This document shows, in pieces, positions 15,886 through 23,711 of a stretch of DNA of 64,000 bases (its first letter is position 1; every line of letters starts with the position of its first letter). Under the pieces are notes generated by a model. That model was not told where the DNA came from and ran no database searches. It saw nothing but the letters and a program-made list of their open reading frames with translations. The position numbers and the translations under genes were made by a program. This DNA comes from Campylobacter gracilis. GTDB taxonomy: Bacteria; Campylobacterota; Campylobacteria; Campylobacterales; Campylobacteraceae. The stretch is from the NCBI RefSeq assembly GCF_018374135.1, contig NZ_JAHAFS010000009.1, forward strand, positions 1 through 64,000. The letters run 5' to 3'.

Positions 15886-16869
15886 TTACACGAGCTGCAC
15901 GCCCCCACCTTTTACGACCTCGCCGATAACGTAACCGTCGGTATTTGCCAGTACGAAGTCCGCATTTTCTTTTGGAGCCACTATGATCATACCAACGCCC
16001 ATATTAAACGTTCTCATCATCTCTGCGGGCTCCACCTTTTGCGCGATGATTTTAAATATCTCTGGCGTGCGGATCGCGGCGTGCTTGATCTTCGCACCCA
16101 GCCCCTCGGGGAATACGCGCGGCAGATTTTCCACGATGCCTCCGCCCGTGATGTGCGCAAGCGCGTGGATCTTGTCTTTTAAATTTAAAAAGTCGCCGAC
16201 GTAAATTCTTGTAGGCTCCAAAAGTACGTCGATGAGCGCGCGACCGCCGATTTTCTCGTCAAATTTCAGCCCTAGCTCGGCGATCACTTTGCGCGCGAGC
16301 GAGAAGCCGTTTGAGTGCAGTCCGCTGCTAGGAATCGCGATGAGTACGTCGCCCTCGCGGACAAATTTGGAGCGGTCGGTCTCGTCCTCCTCGGCGATAC
16401 CCACAGCAAAGCCCGCGAGGTCGAAGTCGCCCTTTTCATACATCGAGGGCATCTCCGCCGTCTCACCGCCGATAAGCGCGCAGCGCGCGAGTTTGCAGCC
16501 CTCGGCGATGCTTTTTACGACCTCTTTGGCATCCGCGATCTCGAGTTTCGCCGTCGCGTAGTAGTCGAGGAAAAATAGCGGCTCGGCGAAGTTGCAGATG
16601 AGATCATTCACGCACATCGCGACGAGATCCTGTCCCACGCCGTCAAATTTGCGCGCGTCGATCGCAAGTCGCAGCTTTGTGCCCACGCCGTCGGTAGCGC
16701 CTAGGATAGCTGGCTTTTTGTAGCCTGCGGGCAGACTTACCGCACCCGAAAATGAGCCGATACCGCCCAAAACGTGCGGAGTTTGCGTCGCTTTAACGAA
16801 CGGTTTTATCGCGTTTACGAAGTCATTTCCCGCGTCTATATCGACGCCCGCGTCTTTGTAGCTTATCAA
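15886..16869 (-). CDS. purM: Phosphoribosylformylglycinamidine cyclo-ligase (AIR synthetase)
   Basis: Fifth step of purine synthesis: ATP-dependent ring closure of FGAM to AIR. The N-terminal YKDAGVDIDAGN is the PurM signature. Other family blocks are GGIGSFSGAVSLP, the ATP-site ATDGVGTKLRLAI, GGETAEMPSMY near residue 150 and THITGGGIVENLPRV near 240. At 327 residues it is standard. It is divergent from coaE, with 73 bases between starts that hold the coaE promoter. This order (purM, coaE, dapF) also occurs in C. jejuni. Confidence 0.95.
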   Translation of the reverse strand: MISYKDAGVDIDAGNDFVNAIKPFVKATQTPHVLGGIGSFSGAVSLPAGYKKPAILGATDGVGTKLRLAIDARKFDGVGQDLVAMCVNDLICNFAEPLFFLDYYATAKLEIADAKEVVKSIAEGCKLARCALIGGETAEMPSMYEKGDFDLAGFAVGIAEEDETDRSKFVREGDVLIAIPSSGLHSNGFSLARKVIAELGLKFDEKIGGRALIDVLLEPTRIYVGDFLNLKDKIHALAHITGGGIVENLPRVFPEGLGAKIKHAAIRTPEIFKIIAQKVEPAEMMRTFNMGVGMIIVAPKENADFVLANTDGYVIGEVVKGGGVQLV

Positions 16870-16888
16870 ATTTTATCCTCCAAGATGG

Positions 16889-16894
16889 TATAAT
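16889..16894 (+). promoter_or_regulatory. -10 box of coaE
   Basis: TATAAT at 16889-16894, 48 bases before the TTG start of coaE and inside the purM-coaE divergent spacer. No -35 box is evident. Confidence 0.5.
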
Positions 16895-16942
16895 TTCGCA
16901 GATTTTAGCTAAAATCGAATAAAAACGCTATAAAGGCTCACC

Positions 16943-17617
16943 TTGAAATTTAAACACGCCGTCGTCATTACAGGCAGCATCGGTAGCGGTAAGAGCGCGG
17001 TTTGCGAGCTGCTTCGTGATCGCAGATTTGAGATCATCGATGCCGATAAGATTTCGCACTGCGTCCTTGATCACTGTGCTGCACAGGTAGCTGAAATTTT
17101 CGGCGTGCAATATGTCGTGCAAAAAGACGCGCAGGCTGAAAATTTGAGTTCACATGCGGAATTTGACGTCAATCCTGGAGAGGAAATTTTATCCACCCCC
17201 TGCGCTTCAGTGGATCGCAAAAAACTAGGCGAGCTAGTGTTTAAAGATCCCGCGGAGCTTGCAAAGCTCGAAGCGCTACTGCATCCAAAGATAACGGCTG
17301 AAATTTTATCGCAGGCGCAGGCTTTGGAGACAAAAGGAAAGCTTTTTTTTGTAGATATTCCGCTGTTTTTTGAGGGCAAGAGGTATGAGTTTTTTGATAA
17401 AGTAGCGGTCGTTTATGCGCCTAAAGATACGCTAATCGCGCGCGTGATGAGGCGAAACGGGCTGGATCATGCCGCCGCAAAGCACCGCGTGGAGCTGCAG
17501 ATGGATATAGAGCAAAAGCGCGCCATGGCGGATTTTGTGATAGATAATAGAGGCGATCTTGCCGCGCTTAAGGCCGCAGTGGAGAGATTTTTAAAAGAGT
17601 TAAAAGATAAAATTTAG
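16943..17617 (+). CDS. coaE: Dephospho-CoA kinase
   Basis: Last step of coenzyme A synthesis: phosphorylates dephospho-CoA at the 3' hydroxyl. P-loop GSIGSGKS is at residues 11-18, followed by IIDADKISHCVL (substrate site) and DRKKLGELVF (91-100). The C-terminal domain has DIPLFFEGKRYEFFDKVAVV and RMRRNGL-type basic residues. The start is TTG 16943, with AAAGGCTC upstream; no ATG fits. Residues about 57-88 are an extra low-complexity segment between the lid and the DRKKLG motif, absent from the compact forms I know. It is one of several such inserts in the window. Confidence 0.93.
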   Translation: MKFKHAVVITGSIGSGKSAVCELLRDRRFEIIDADKISHCVLDHCAAQVAEIFGVQYVVQKDAQAENLSSHAEFDVNPGEEILSTPCASVDRKKLGELVFKDPAELAKLEALLHPKITAEILSQAQALETKGKLFFVDIPLFFEGKRYEFFDKVAVVYAPKDTLIARVMRRNGLDHAAAKHRVELQMDIEQKRAMADFVIDNRGDLAALKAAVERFLKELKDKI

Positions 17618-17681
17618 CCCTTTGCGCGAGAGCTCGTAAAATTTCTACGCGAATTAAGATGAGACTAAAAATAAAGGAGAG

Positions 17682-18605
17682 ATGATGGGGATCGGTAGCC
17701 GCGTCCAAAAGGGCGCTAAATTTCAAAATTTTAAAAGCACGCCGTTTAAAGAGCGGTTGAAATTTACGGCGCGAGCGGTTTTGCTATCCGCGCTGTTTGC
17801 GACGGGCGCTGCGGCGGAGATCGACGATCTAAGAAAGGGCTGCGCCGCGGGGAGCGAGATGGATTGTAAAAAACTAAACCGCGTGATAAATGAGCTGCGG
17901 CGCAACTGCGACGCGGGCGGCGAGGAAAATGCACTGGATTGTGCAAATTTAGGCTATGCATACGACTCAAATAGAAGCTTCAGGCAGGCCGCGCGCTATT
18001 ACGACAGGGCGTGCAAGCTCGGCGAGCAGAAGGGCTGCGTCTATTTAGGGCTGCTCTACAACGACGGGCAGGGGGTGGCGCAGGATCGCAAGAGGGCGAA
18101 TGAGCTTTTTAGCGATGCTTGCAAGAAAAACAGCAGCGAGGGGTGCGCTAGCCTCGCATACAACTATAAAAAGGGGCTCGGCGTCTATCCCGACGTGAAA
18201 AAGGCGATCGAGCTTTTGATCAAGGCTTGCAAGATGGGGCAGGTAGAGGCGTGCCATAACCTAGGGCTTAGCTATGTTCTCGGCGAAGGCGTGAAAAAGG
18301 ACGCGGACAGGGCTAGGACATTTTTTACGAGGGCTTGCGAGCAAGGACATGTGGATTCGTGCGTAAATTTAGGCGTTACGTATTTTAAAGGCGACGGCGG
18401 GCAAAAGGATCATGCGCTTGCTGCGAGGTATTTTAGCGAGGCGTGCGAGAAAAGCGACGAGCCGCTAGCCTGCTCAAATTTAGCGTATCAATACGAAAAG
18501 GGCTGGGGCGTAGCGAAAGATAAAAAGAGGGCGCGCGAGCTTTATGAAAAGGCTTGCAAGCTCGGAAAATTTGATGCTTGTGAGCATTTAGAGACTATGA
18601 GGTAG
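17682..18605 (+). CDS. Exported Sel1-repeat, cysteine-rich protein (Hcp-like)
   Basis: Secreted or periplasmic helical-repeat protein similar in plan to Helicobacter cysteine-rich proteins. An N-terminal hydrophobic stretch (AVLLSALFATGAAAE, residues about 33-47) after a basic region should be a signal peptide. About six Sel1-like repeats follow, each with the pattern AC..G....C..LG..Y..G and its own cysteine pair, expected to form a disulfide per repeat. AAAGGAGAG precedes tandem ATG codons at 17682 and 17685; the long basic lead suggests an internal start is also possible. It is inserted between coaE and dapF, which adjoin in C. jejuni. Sulfhydryl content makes it a plausible client of the Dsb system. 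Confidence 0.82.
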   Translation: MMGIGSRVQKGAKFQNFKSTPFKERLKFTARAVLLSALFATGAAAEIDDLRKGCAAGSEMDCKKLNRVINELRRNCDAGGEENALDCANLGYAYDSNRSFRQAARYYDRACKLGEQKGCVYLGLLYNDGQGVAQDRKRANELFSDACKKNSSEGCASLAYNYKKGLGVYPDVKKAIELLIKACKMGQVEACHNLGLSYVLGEGVKKDADRARTFFTRACEQGHVDSCVNLGVTYFKGDGGQKDHALAARYFSEACEKSDEPLACSNLAYQYEKGWGVAKDKKRARELYEKACKLGKFDACEHLETMR

Positions 18606-18782
18606 GCCCTAACATCCATTATGAAAAACGCATAACAAAATGGGCTCACGAAAGAAGATACGTTAGTAAATTGAGTCTTAGTAAAGCCTAGGAATAAGCG
18701 ATACGTTTAAATTTAGATATAAGTAAAATTTTAATAAAGCGTTAGTGAGCGTTAGTAATTTTAAAAATTTGCGAGGTAGATA

Positions 18783-19661
18783 ATGAAAATTTCAAAATAT
18801 AATGCGAGCGGAAATGATTTCGTAATATTTACGGATTCAGTTAAGGCGGATAGATCCAAGCTAGCGCGCGAGCTATGTGATAGGCGCGATGGAGTAGGCG
18901 CCGACGGGCTCATCGTCGTGCTACCGAAATTTAACGGTATCGAGGGGATAAATTTCGAGTGGGAATTTTACAATAGCGACGGCAGTAGCGCCGATATGTG
19001 CGGCAACGGCTCGCGCGCGGTATGCATGTATGCGTATGAGAATTTTTTGGCCGCGCAGAGCATGAAATTCCTAAGCGGCGCAGGCGTAATTAGCGGCGAA
19101 ATTTTCGGTATTTTCGGCGGAAATTTGAGCGAGAGCATGCGCGGTGAGCTACGCAATGTAAGCTTTGGCGAGATTTTCAATCTTCGCCCTAACGCTCACG
19201 CGTTAGTAGCTAATGTCGAGGTAATGTTAACTCATCCTAAGCGCCTTGGCGAGAGCTTTGAGGAGGCAGGGCTAACGTGGTATTTTTATAACACAGGAGT
19301 GCCGCATTTGGTAACTTTTGTTAGTGATTTAAATGAGTTCGACGCCGCGCTGGCCCGCGACCTGCGCGAAAAGTATAATGCTAACGTTAATTATGCGTTA
19401 GTTCAAAGTCGCCTCGCAAGCAAAATTTTAAAGGTGCGCACCTTTGAGCGTGGCGTAGAGGCAGAAACTCTCGCATGCGGTACGGGGATGGCAGCATGCT
19501 TCATCGCAGGCGTCGAAAATATGGGGCTAGCTCCCGACATCCGCGTGATACCTGCAAGCGGCGAAATGCTAAATTTGCGCTTAGGAGATGGAGGTAAAAT
19601 TTACTTTCGCGGCGACGTTAGACATACTTTCGATGGCGAATTTATCGGATACGTGGAGTAA
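18783..19661 (+). CDS. dapF: Diaminopimelate epimerase
   Basis: Converts LL- to meso-diaminopimelate for lysine and peptidoglycan synthesis. The two catalytic cysteines lie in MCGNGSRAVC (near residue 73) and in ETLACGTGMAAC (near 227). The N-terminal KYNASGNDFVIF and the substrate motif NSDGSSADMCG are also clear. The middle (about 95-150) is somewhat longer than in E. coli. GCGAGGTAGATA precedes ATG 18783. The meso-DAP product matches the DNPR motif of MurE in this window. Confidence 0.95.
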   Translation: MKISKYNASGNDFVIFTDSVKADRSKLARELCDRRDGVGADGLIVVLPKFNGIEGINFEWEFYNSDGSSADMCGNGSRAVCMYAYENFLAAQSMKFLSGAGVISGEIFGIFGGNLSESMRGELRNVSFGEIFNLRPNAHALVANVEVMLTHPKRLGESFEEAGLTWYFYNTGVPHLVTFVSDLNEFDAALARDLREKYNANVNYALVQSRLASKILKVRTFERGVEAETLACGTGMAACFIAGVENMGLAPDIRVIPASGEMLNLRLGDGGKIYFRGDVRHTFDGEFIGYVE

Positions 19662-19971
19662 GCAGGGCGGAATTTCGAGCCGGTTTGCGCGAGAATCCGT
19701 AAAATTTTTGAGTGCGATTTATACAAAATTTCGCTTTTCGCTACGTTTGATAAAATAATATATTTGCAATACAGCATTGGAATTTTAAAATTTTATGATG
19801 ATGAAATTTTAAAATTTACAGGGCATGGTTTGCGTGATAATTTTAGTTTTGAGGTAAAATTTGGCGCTTCACTGCAAAATTTAATTCCAAATTTCGGAAT
19901 TTTATGAAATAAAATTTTAAGATTTTAGCATGCGGAATTTTGCTACTAAATTTAAAATTTTTGCTTGAATT
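19662..19971. other. Repeat-rich gap after dapF
   Basis: 310 bases dense in AAATTT words, including one exact AAATTTTAAAATTT at 19804-19817 and a near copy at 19791. No gene or RNA recognised. Confidence 0.5.
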
Positions 19972-20322
19972 TCATATTTGTATCGCATTAATTTGGACTT
20001 TTGTGGAATTTAGCATTATAAATTTACGCTCTAGCCCGCTCATTCGGTTTATAATTTTTGCTGCCGCCGCAAAAATTCCGTCGTGTTCGCACGAGTGAAA
20101 TTCTGTCGTATTTGCACGAGCTAAATCCGCCACTAATAGCAGAAAGTGCGACATCAAGTGCAAATCCTCGGCGCGGATAAAATCTATCATTGACGATAAA
20201 GGCTGGATTTGTAGATGCGGCAATTCTTGAAGCGCGGTAGAATTCACTAATGACGATAAAAGCATAGTGTAGTTACGGCGAAATTTAAAATTTGCGCCCG
20301 CCGAATTTCGCCGCGCCGTCAT
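19972..20322 (-). CDS. Doubtful hypothetical protein, possibly a remnant
   Basis: A 116-codon frame. Its first 18 or so codons are translated AAATTT filler; from about MLLSSLVNSTALQELPHL onward the composition becomes protein-like (SMIDFIRAEDLHLMSHFLLL, VADLARANTTEFHS), with a helical look. A GTAACTACACT context before the internal ATG shows no good ribosome binding site, and the C-terminus again reads as filler. It may be a decayed gene or a chance open frame. I recognise no family. Confidence 0.3.
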   Translation of the reverse strand: MTARRNSAGANFKFRRNYTMLLSSLVNSTALQELPHLQIQPLSSMIDFIRAEDLHLMSHFLLLVADLARANTTEFHSCEHDGIFAAAAKIINRMSGLERKFIMLNSTKVQINAIQI

Positions 20323-20368
20323 TTTGTCGTTTAAATTTTAAATTCCATCCGCGTCGGTTTCGTCGAAA

Positions 20369-20515
20369 CTAGGCATAAAGCCTGATGATTAACTCTCTGG
20401 CGAGCGCTAAAATCACGACGAAGATTGTAAATTTTAATAAAGATTTTTGTCGCATCGTGGCGAGCATAGCGATGCCGAATAAAACGAGCGCAATATCTAA
20501 AAATGTATCTTTCAT
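20369..20515 (-). CDS. Small membrane protein, 48 aa
   Basis: ATG 20515 to TAG 20369, 48 residues: MKDTFLDIALVLFGIAMLAT, a short basic loop (MRQKSLLK), then a second hydrophobic run (FTIFVVILALA). Two membrane helices with the basic loop between them are predicted. Its ATG overlaps the stop of the upstream micro-gene (ATGA), which implies coupled translation. I do not recognise it; size and topology are compatible with a holin-like or toxin-like peptide, but nothing proves that. Confidence 0.5.
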   Translation of the reverse strand: MKDTFLDIALVLFGIAMLATMRQKSLLKFTIFVVILALARELIIRLYA

Positions 20516-20676
20516 ACGCTTAATTGAAATTTAATCAAAATGCTAAGTATGATAAGAAGTATTATAAAGCGCAAGATTGAGCGCATGGAGGATAGATCAC
20601 CAAATTCTTTGTCATATTCCTTTTTTACCTCCCACTCAGCTTTCCATGCGAACATTTTTACTATAAAATCTAGCAT
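20512..20676 (-). CDS. Small membrane-anchored protein, 54 aa
   Basis: AAAAGGAG precedes two ATG codons. ATG 20676 has six-base spacing from it and is preferred; ATG 20682 directly abuts the site. The 54 residues have a charged amphipathic first half (AWKAEWEVKKEYDKEFGD) and a C-terminal membrane helix (FIILLIILSILI). Its TGA overlaps the next gene's ATG. Together with the 48-residue partner and the gene at 20781 it forms a compact minus-strand unit. Function unknown. Confidence 0.55.
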   Translation of the reverse strand: MLDFIVKMFAWKAEWEVKKEYDKEFGDLSSMRSILRFIILLIILSILIKFQLSV

Positions 20677-20780
20677 TTTCATCTCCTTTTTAAGGCTAGT
20701 CGCATAAAAACGAAATTTTGTCGCTCCACGTGAAATTAAAGAATTCTATCTAATTGGCGCTTAAAATTTTTAATTTTGAA

Positions 20781-21116
20781 CTATTTGTCGGCGTTTTGGA
20801 CGAGCGCTTTTTCGTATTTTTCGATAAAGCTTCGCCCCTTATCGCAGAGGTGGTAGATGAAAATTTTCGACGCCTTGCCTGCATCAAGCCCCGTATCCTT
20901 AATGCTTTCGCGCTGCAGATAGCCCCAGTTTTTATGAATTATGTCAAGAGTCGATTTGATCGAGGTGTAGTTGCGCCCACTCGCAGCTGCGAATTCGTTC
21001 ACGGGCCTCATAAACTCCGCATCGCTTTGCTTATTGCGACATAAAAGCCCATCTTCGCCTTGCGATTCGACCAGTTTTAGCGTTTCATAAATGAGTTTAT
21101 CTTTTAATTTGATCAT
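20781..21116 (-). CDS. Small regulator-like protein, 111 aa
   Basis: Start is ATG 21116, four bases after AAGGGAAA; a longer TTG version reaching 21152 would begin upstream of the likely transcription start. The 111 residues begin MIKLKDKLIYETLKLVESQG. The centre (EFAAASGRNYTSIKSTLDII, about residues 43-62) looks like a helix-turn-helix recognition unit, followed by a beta-hairpin-like segment and a basic C-terminus. This suggests a winged-helix DNA-binding protein, but I know no family match. The promoter carries an 11-bp palindrome, consistent with self-regulation. The two micro-genes lie 105 bases downstream. Confidence 0.6.
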   Translation of the reverse strand: MIKLKDKLIYETLKLVESQGEDGLLCRNKQSDAEFMRPVNEFAAASGRNYTSIKSTLDIIHKNWGYLQRESIKDTGLDAGKASKIFIYHLCDKGRSFIEKYEKALVQNADK

Positions 21117-21153
21117 CGGCTTTCCCTTATGTAATTGATATGGGTTTACCAAA

Positions 21154-21159
21154 ATTATA
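21154..21159 (-). promoter_or_regulatory. -10 box of the small regulator gene
   Basis: On the minus strand TATAAT reads 21159 to 21154, 38 bases before ATG 21116. Its upstream edge overlaps the palindrome 21157-21185. Confidence 0.6.
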
Positions 21160-21185
21160 TCATAAAATTTGTATTTTTATGATAT
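21157..21185. promoter_or_regulatory. Palindromic operator candidate
   Basis: ATATCATAAAA (21157-21167) and TTTTATGATAT (21175-21185) are perfect complements with a 7-base spacer. It overlaps the -10 box of the minus-strand gene below and sits 15 bases after the end of the AAA ATPase gene. Position and symmetry fit binding by a dimeric repressor. Confidence 0.6.
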
Positions 21186-21199
21186 GAGATGTCAATAAA

Positions 21200-22531
21200 T
21201 CAGAAACTAAGCGCGAATTCATGAAACGGCACTACATCGCAGCGGATACCCTCAATCTCGAGCCTACCGGAGTTTGCCATAGAAACGACTTTTAAGCTCG
21301 TGATACCGAGTCTCTTGAGCGCGCTTAAGATTTTGCGGAATTTTAAAAAGATGATGTCTGCGTCGCTGAAAGGAATGACGAGAACCCCCATCTTTAGAGC
21401 AGGTAGGTAAAAATCCAGCTCTTTTGTGTAAAAAATCGGCGTATTTAGCCCCAAAAGCTCGCAAAAAAGGACGTTGGCAAATTTTTTCGAGAAGTCCTTT
21501 TTGCTTGTTAAAATTTCGCGCATGTTAAAATGCGAAAAATATAGTTTTTTTGCGCGCGCGGGCTCGCCAGCTTTGCTTAAAAATCTGATGAAATTTTCCC
21601 GCTCAAGTTTGGCGATAGTGCCGTATACGGCATCTTTGGAGATCTTAATGCGCGGCTTTAGCGCGGTGTAAATTTTATTTGCGCTAAATGCGGTGTGGAC
21701 GAAGCTTAGGCACTCTTTGAGGATTAAAATTTCCGTTCGGCTAAAGTTTGCCGTAAGCAGCCTCTGCTCGAATTCTAAAATTTCGGCAGGCGCTATGAAG
21801 GGATTTTTTGCGCCGCCACCTTGGGTTAAAAACGCCGAAATCATCGAGTTTATCTCGTTGTGGCGCTTGTCGAAGGCGATAAATTCTTCAAACGAAAGCG
21901 GCAAAAGCTCAAGCCGCTCAAAGCCCGGCAGGATCAACTCTTTATCGCGCGTAGAGATGATGAAACGCTTTAAATTTAGCTCCCCAGCAAAGCTTTGAAG
22001 CGATGAAATTTCAAAATCGGCGCTACTAAAATTATCTAAAAAAAGCGATGAAATTTGCTCGTTGGTTGCCAAAAATTCCTTGATCTCGCGGAAGAAATTC
22101 TCGCTCCTGCTTTTTGCGCCATCGGACTCCATATTTCTTGCGTTGTTTGAGCTGCCTGCGCTTGCGTTTTTTGTATCTGTATTTTTTATAGCGGTGCGGT
22201 AAAATTCGCCCGTACCCGAAATTTCCGCGTCTAATATAGCTCCTCTACTTATTTCATACTCATTTGCTTCGCTAATCTTTGTATCGCCTGCGCTATTTCT
22301 AGCTGCAAAAATTGCATCACTCGCTACCGCCTCTTCAAGGCGTAGATCGGCTAAATTTAGGTACAAAATTTCATCTTTTTTAAGTTCTGAAATTTCATTT
22401 TTCAGCACGGCGCTTTTGCCGGAATTTAACACTCCATAGATTATGGCTCTAGGCGAGCCGATACCTCTTTTGCGCGGAATAAAGCCCATAAATTCCGGCG
22501 GGTTTTCGTAAAAAAATTTTAGATCATTCAT
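21200..22531 (-). CDS. AAA+ ATPase with nuclease-like C-terminal domain (DUF234/DUF4143-like)
   Basis: 443-residue cytoplasmic ATPase. The P-loop is GVLNSGKS (residues 33-40), a Walker-B-like strand is SLFLDNFSS near 162-170, and a sensor-like FIISTRDKEL follows near 190. A helical or winged part (KISKDAVYGTIAKLERENFI) leads to a C-terminal segment with FANVLFCELLGLN and KELDFYLPALKMGVLVIPFS, resembling the PD-(D/E)xK-type domain of DUF4143/DUF234 ATPases (usual EVDF, here ELDF). Residues about 69-143 are a low-complexity N/S/A-rich insert between the ATP-binding strands. The role of this family is unsettled. Upstream are two copies of a palindrome. Confidence 0.75.
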   Translation of the reverse strand: MNDLKFFYENPPEFMGFIPRKRGIGSPRAIIYGVLNSGKSAVLKNEISELKKDEILYLNLADLRLEEAVASDAIFAARNSAGDTKISEANEYEISRGAILDAEISGTGEFYRTAIKNTDTKNASAGSSNNARNMESDGAKSRSENFFREIKEFLATNEQISSLFLDNFSSADFEISSLQSFAGELNLKRFIISTRDKELILPGFERLELLPLSFEEFIAFDKRHNEINSMISAFLTQGGGAKNPFIAPAEILEFEQRLLTANFSRTEILILKECLSFVHTAFSANKIYTALKPRIKISKDAVYGTIAKLERENFIRFLSKAGEPARAKKLYFSHFNMREILTSKKDFSKKFANVLFCELLGLNTPIFYTKELDFYLPALKMGVLVIPFSDADIIFLKFRKILSALKRLGITSLKVVSMANSGRLEIEGIRCDVVPFHEFALSF

Positions 22532-22548
22532 ATCAAGTATTTTAAAAT

Positions 22549-22567
22549 TTTCCTTATTAAAAGGAAA
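22549..22567. promoter_or_regulatory. Palindrome copy 1 upstream of the AAA ATPase
   Basis: TTTCCTTATTAAAAGGAAA at 22549-22567, 18 bases before the ATPase start (minus strand). It is nearly symmetrical (TTTCCTT/AAGGAAA) and recurs with one base changed at 22673. Confidence 0.6.
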
Positions 22568-22672
22568 TAAATCTGAAAAATATTATGAGATTTTTATATC
22601 CATTTTAAATTTGTCCAAAATTTTTATATTGGAAATTTTCGCCAACCTGGAAATTCCAAAATTTTACATATT

Positions 22673-22691
22673 TTTCCTTATGAAAAGGAAA
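22673..22691. promoter_or_regulatory. Palindrome copy 2 upstream of the S10 promoter
   Basis: TTTCCTTATGAAAAGGAAA at 22673-22691, one base different from copy 1 and 124 bases away. It ends 26 bases before the -35 box of the ribosomal operon. The two copies bracket the divergent control region. Confidence 0.6.
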
Positions 22692-22717
22692 TATTTCCAT
22701 AAAATTTGACTATTTTC

Positions 22718-22746
22718 TTGACAAAGCCGGAGCACTTTTATATAAT
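22718..22746 (+). promoter_or_regulatory. Consensus sigma-70 promoter of the S10 operon
   Basis: TTGACA (22718-22723), a 17-base spacer and TATAAT (22741-22746): a perfect match to the general sigma-70 consensus. Campylobacter promoters normally lack a recognisable -35 box, so this one is unusually strong. The leader to rpsJ is about 55-60 bases. Confidence 0.85.
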
Positions 22747-22809
22747 GTGCGTCTTTTGTTTGAAACAAAGGGTCGCGCGTTGCGACAAGTTCTTTATTAA
22801 GGAAAAGTG

Positions 22810-23121
22810 ATGCAAAAAATTAGGTTAAAACTCAAGGCTTATGACCATCGAGTTTTAGATCGCACAGTTTCGGCTATCGTTGAAGCCGTAAAAAGAACGG
22901 GTGCGGACGTCAGAGGTCCCGTGCCGATGCCTACGAAGATTAAGCGCTACACCGTTTTAAGATCTCCGCACGTAAATAAAGACTCCAGAGAGCAGTTTGA
23001 GATGAAAATTCACGCTCGTATGCTAGACATCGTAGCGGCTACGTCAGATACGGTTGATTCGCTAACTAAGCTTGATTTGGCTCCGGAAGTCAACGTCGAA
23101 GTTCACGCGATGGGCAAATAA
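22810..23121 (+). CDS. rpsJ: 30S ribosomal protein S10
   Basis: First gene of the S10 operon; binds the head of the 30S subunit and, as NusE, takes part in antitermination. The 103 residues begin MQKIRLKLKAYDHRVLDR and contain the conserved GPVPMPTKIKRYTVLRSPHV and KIHARMLDI. I choose ATG 22810 rather than the adjacent GTG 22807: it gives the family N-terminus and stands behind AAGGAAAAG. Confidence 0.97.
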   Translation: MQKIRLKLKAYDHRVLDRTVSAIVEAVKRTGADVRGPVPMPTKIKRYTVLRSPHVNKDSREQFEMKIHARMLDIVAATSDTVDSLTKLDLAPEVNVEVHAMGK

Positions 23122-23132
23122 GGGGTAAAAAG

Positions 23133-23711
23133 ATGGAATATATTGTAGAAAAAATAGGTATGAGTAGGACGATCGACACGAGCAGCACGCCCGTGACGCT
23201 TTTGCGACTTATCAATACCAAAATTTGCGAAGTTTGCGATGAGAAAAAAGCTATCGTAGCCTATGCAGAGGGCAAAGCGTATAATAAAGCTATCGCCGGC
23301 ATTCAAAAGAAATATAGCCTAAGCAAGGAATTTAATAAATTTGCGACGCTAAGCTTAGAAAATGCTGAACTCGGCGATCAAAATTTAGATGTTTTGAGCG
23401 AAGCCAAGATCGTCAAAGTAAGCTTTAAATCCAAGGGTAAAGGCTATCAGGGCGTTATTAAGCGCCATGGCTTTGCGGGCGGTCCTACGGCGCATGGTAG
23501 CCGCTTTCACCGAAGACCGGGCTCGATCGGCAACTGCGAGTGGCCAGGTCGCGTTCAGCCTGGTATGAGGATGGCGGGACACACTGGAAATGAAACGATC
23601 ACCGCTAAAAACGAAGTCGTAAGCTTTGATGCCGAGAATAAAATTTTGGTGCTTAAAGGCTCGGTTCCTGGATTTAACGGCGCAATGGGCAGAATAAGGA
23701 TAGTAAAATGA
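23133..23711 (+). CDS. rplC: 50S ribosomal protein L3
   Basis: Core 50S protein that nucleates assembly near the peptidyl transferase centre. The 192 residues start MEYIVEKIGMSRTID and carry the L3 signature FKSKGKGYQGVIKRHGFAGG and RPGSIGNCEWPGRV. The long loop with HTGNETITAKNEVV is conserved, ending in VPGFNGAMGRIRI. GGGGTAAAAAG precedes ATG 23133. It overlaps rplD by four bases. Confidence 0.97.
   Translation: MEYIVEKIGMSRTIDTSSTPVTLLRLINTKICEVCDEKKAIVAYAEGKAYNKAIAGIQKKYSLSKEFNKFATLSLENAELGDQNLDVLSEAKIVKVSFKSKGKGYQGVIKRHGFAGGPTAHGSRFHRRPGSIGNCEWPGRVQPGMRMAGHTGNETITAKNEVVSFDAENKILVLKGSVPGFNGAMGRIRIVK

Noticed and set aside
16315..16578. Plus-strand frame antisense to purM
   Set aside because: Typical shadow of a GC-rich coding region; purM motifs are unambiguous on the other strand.
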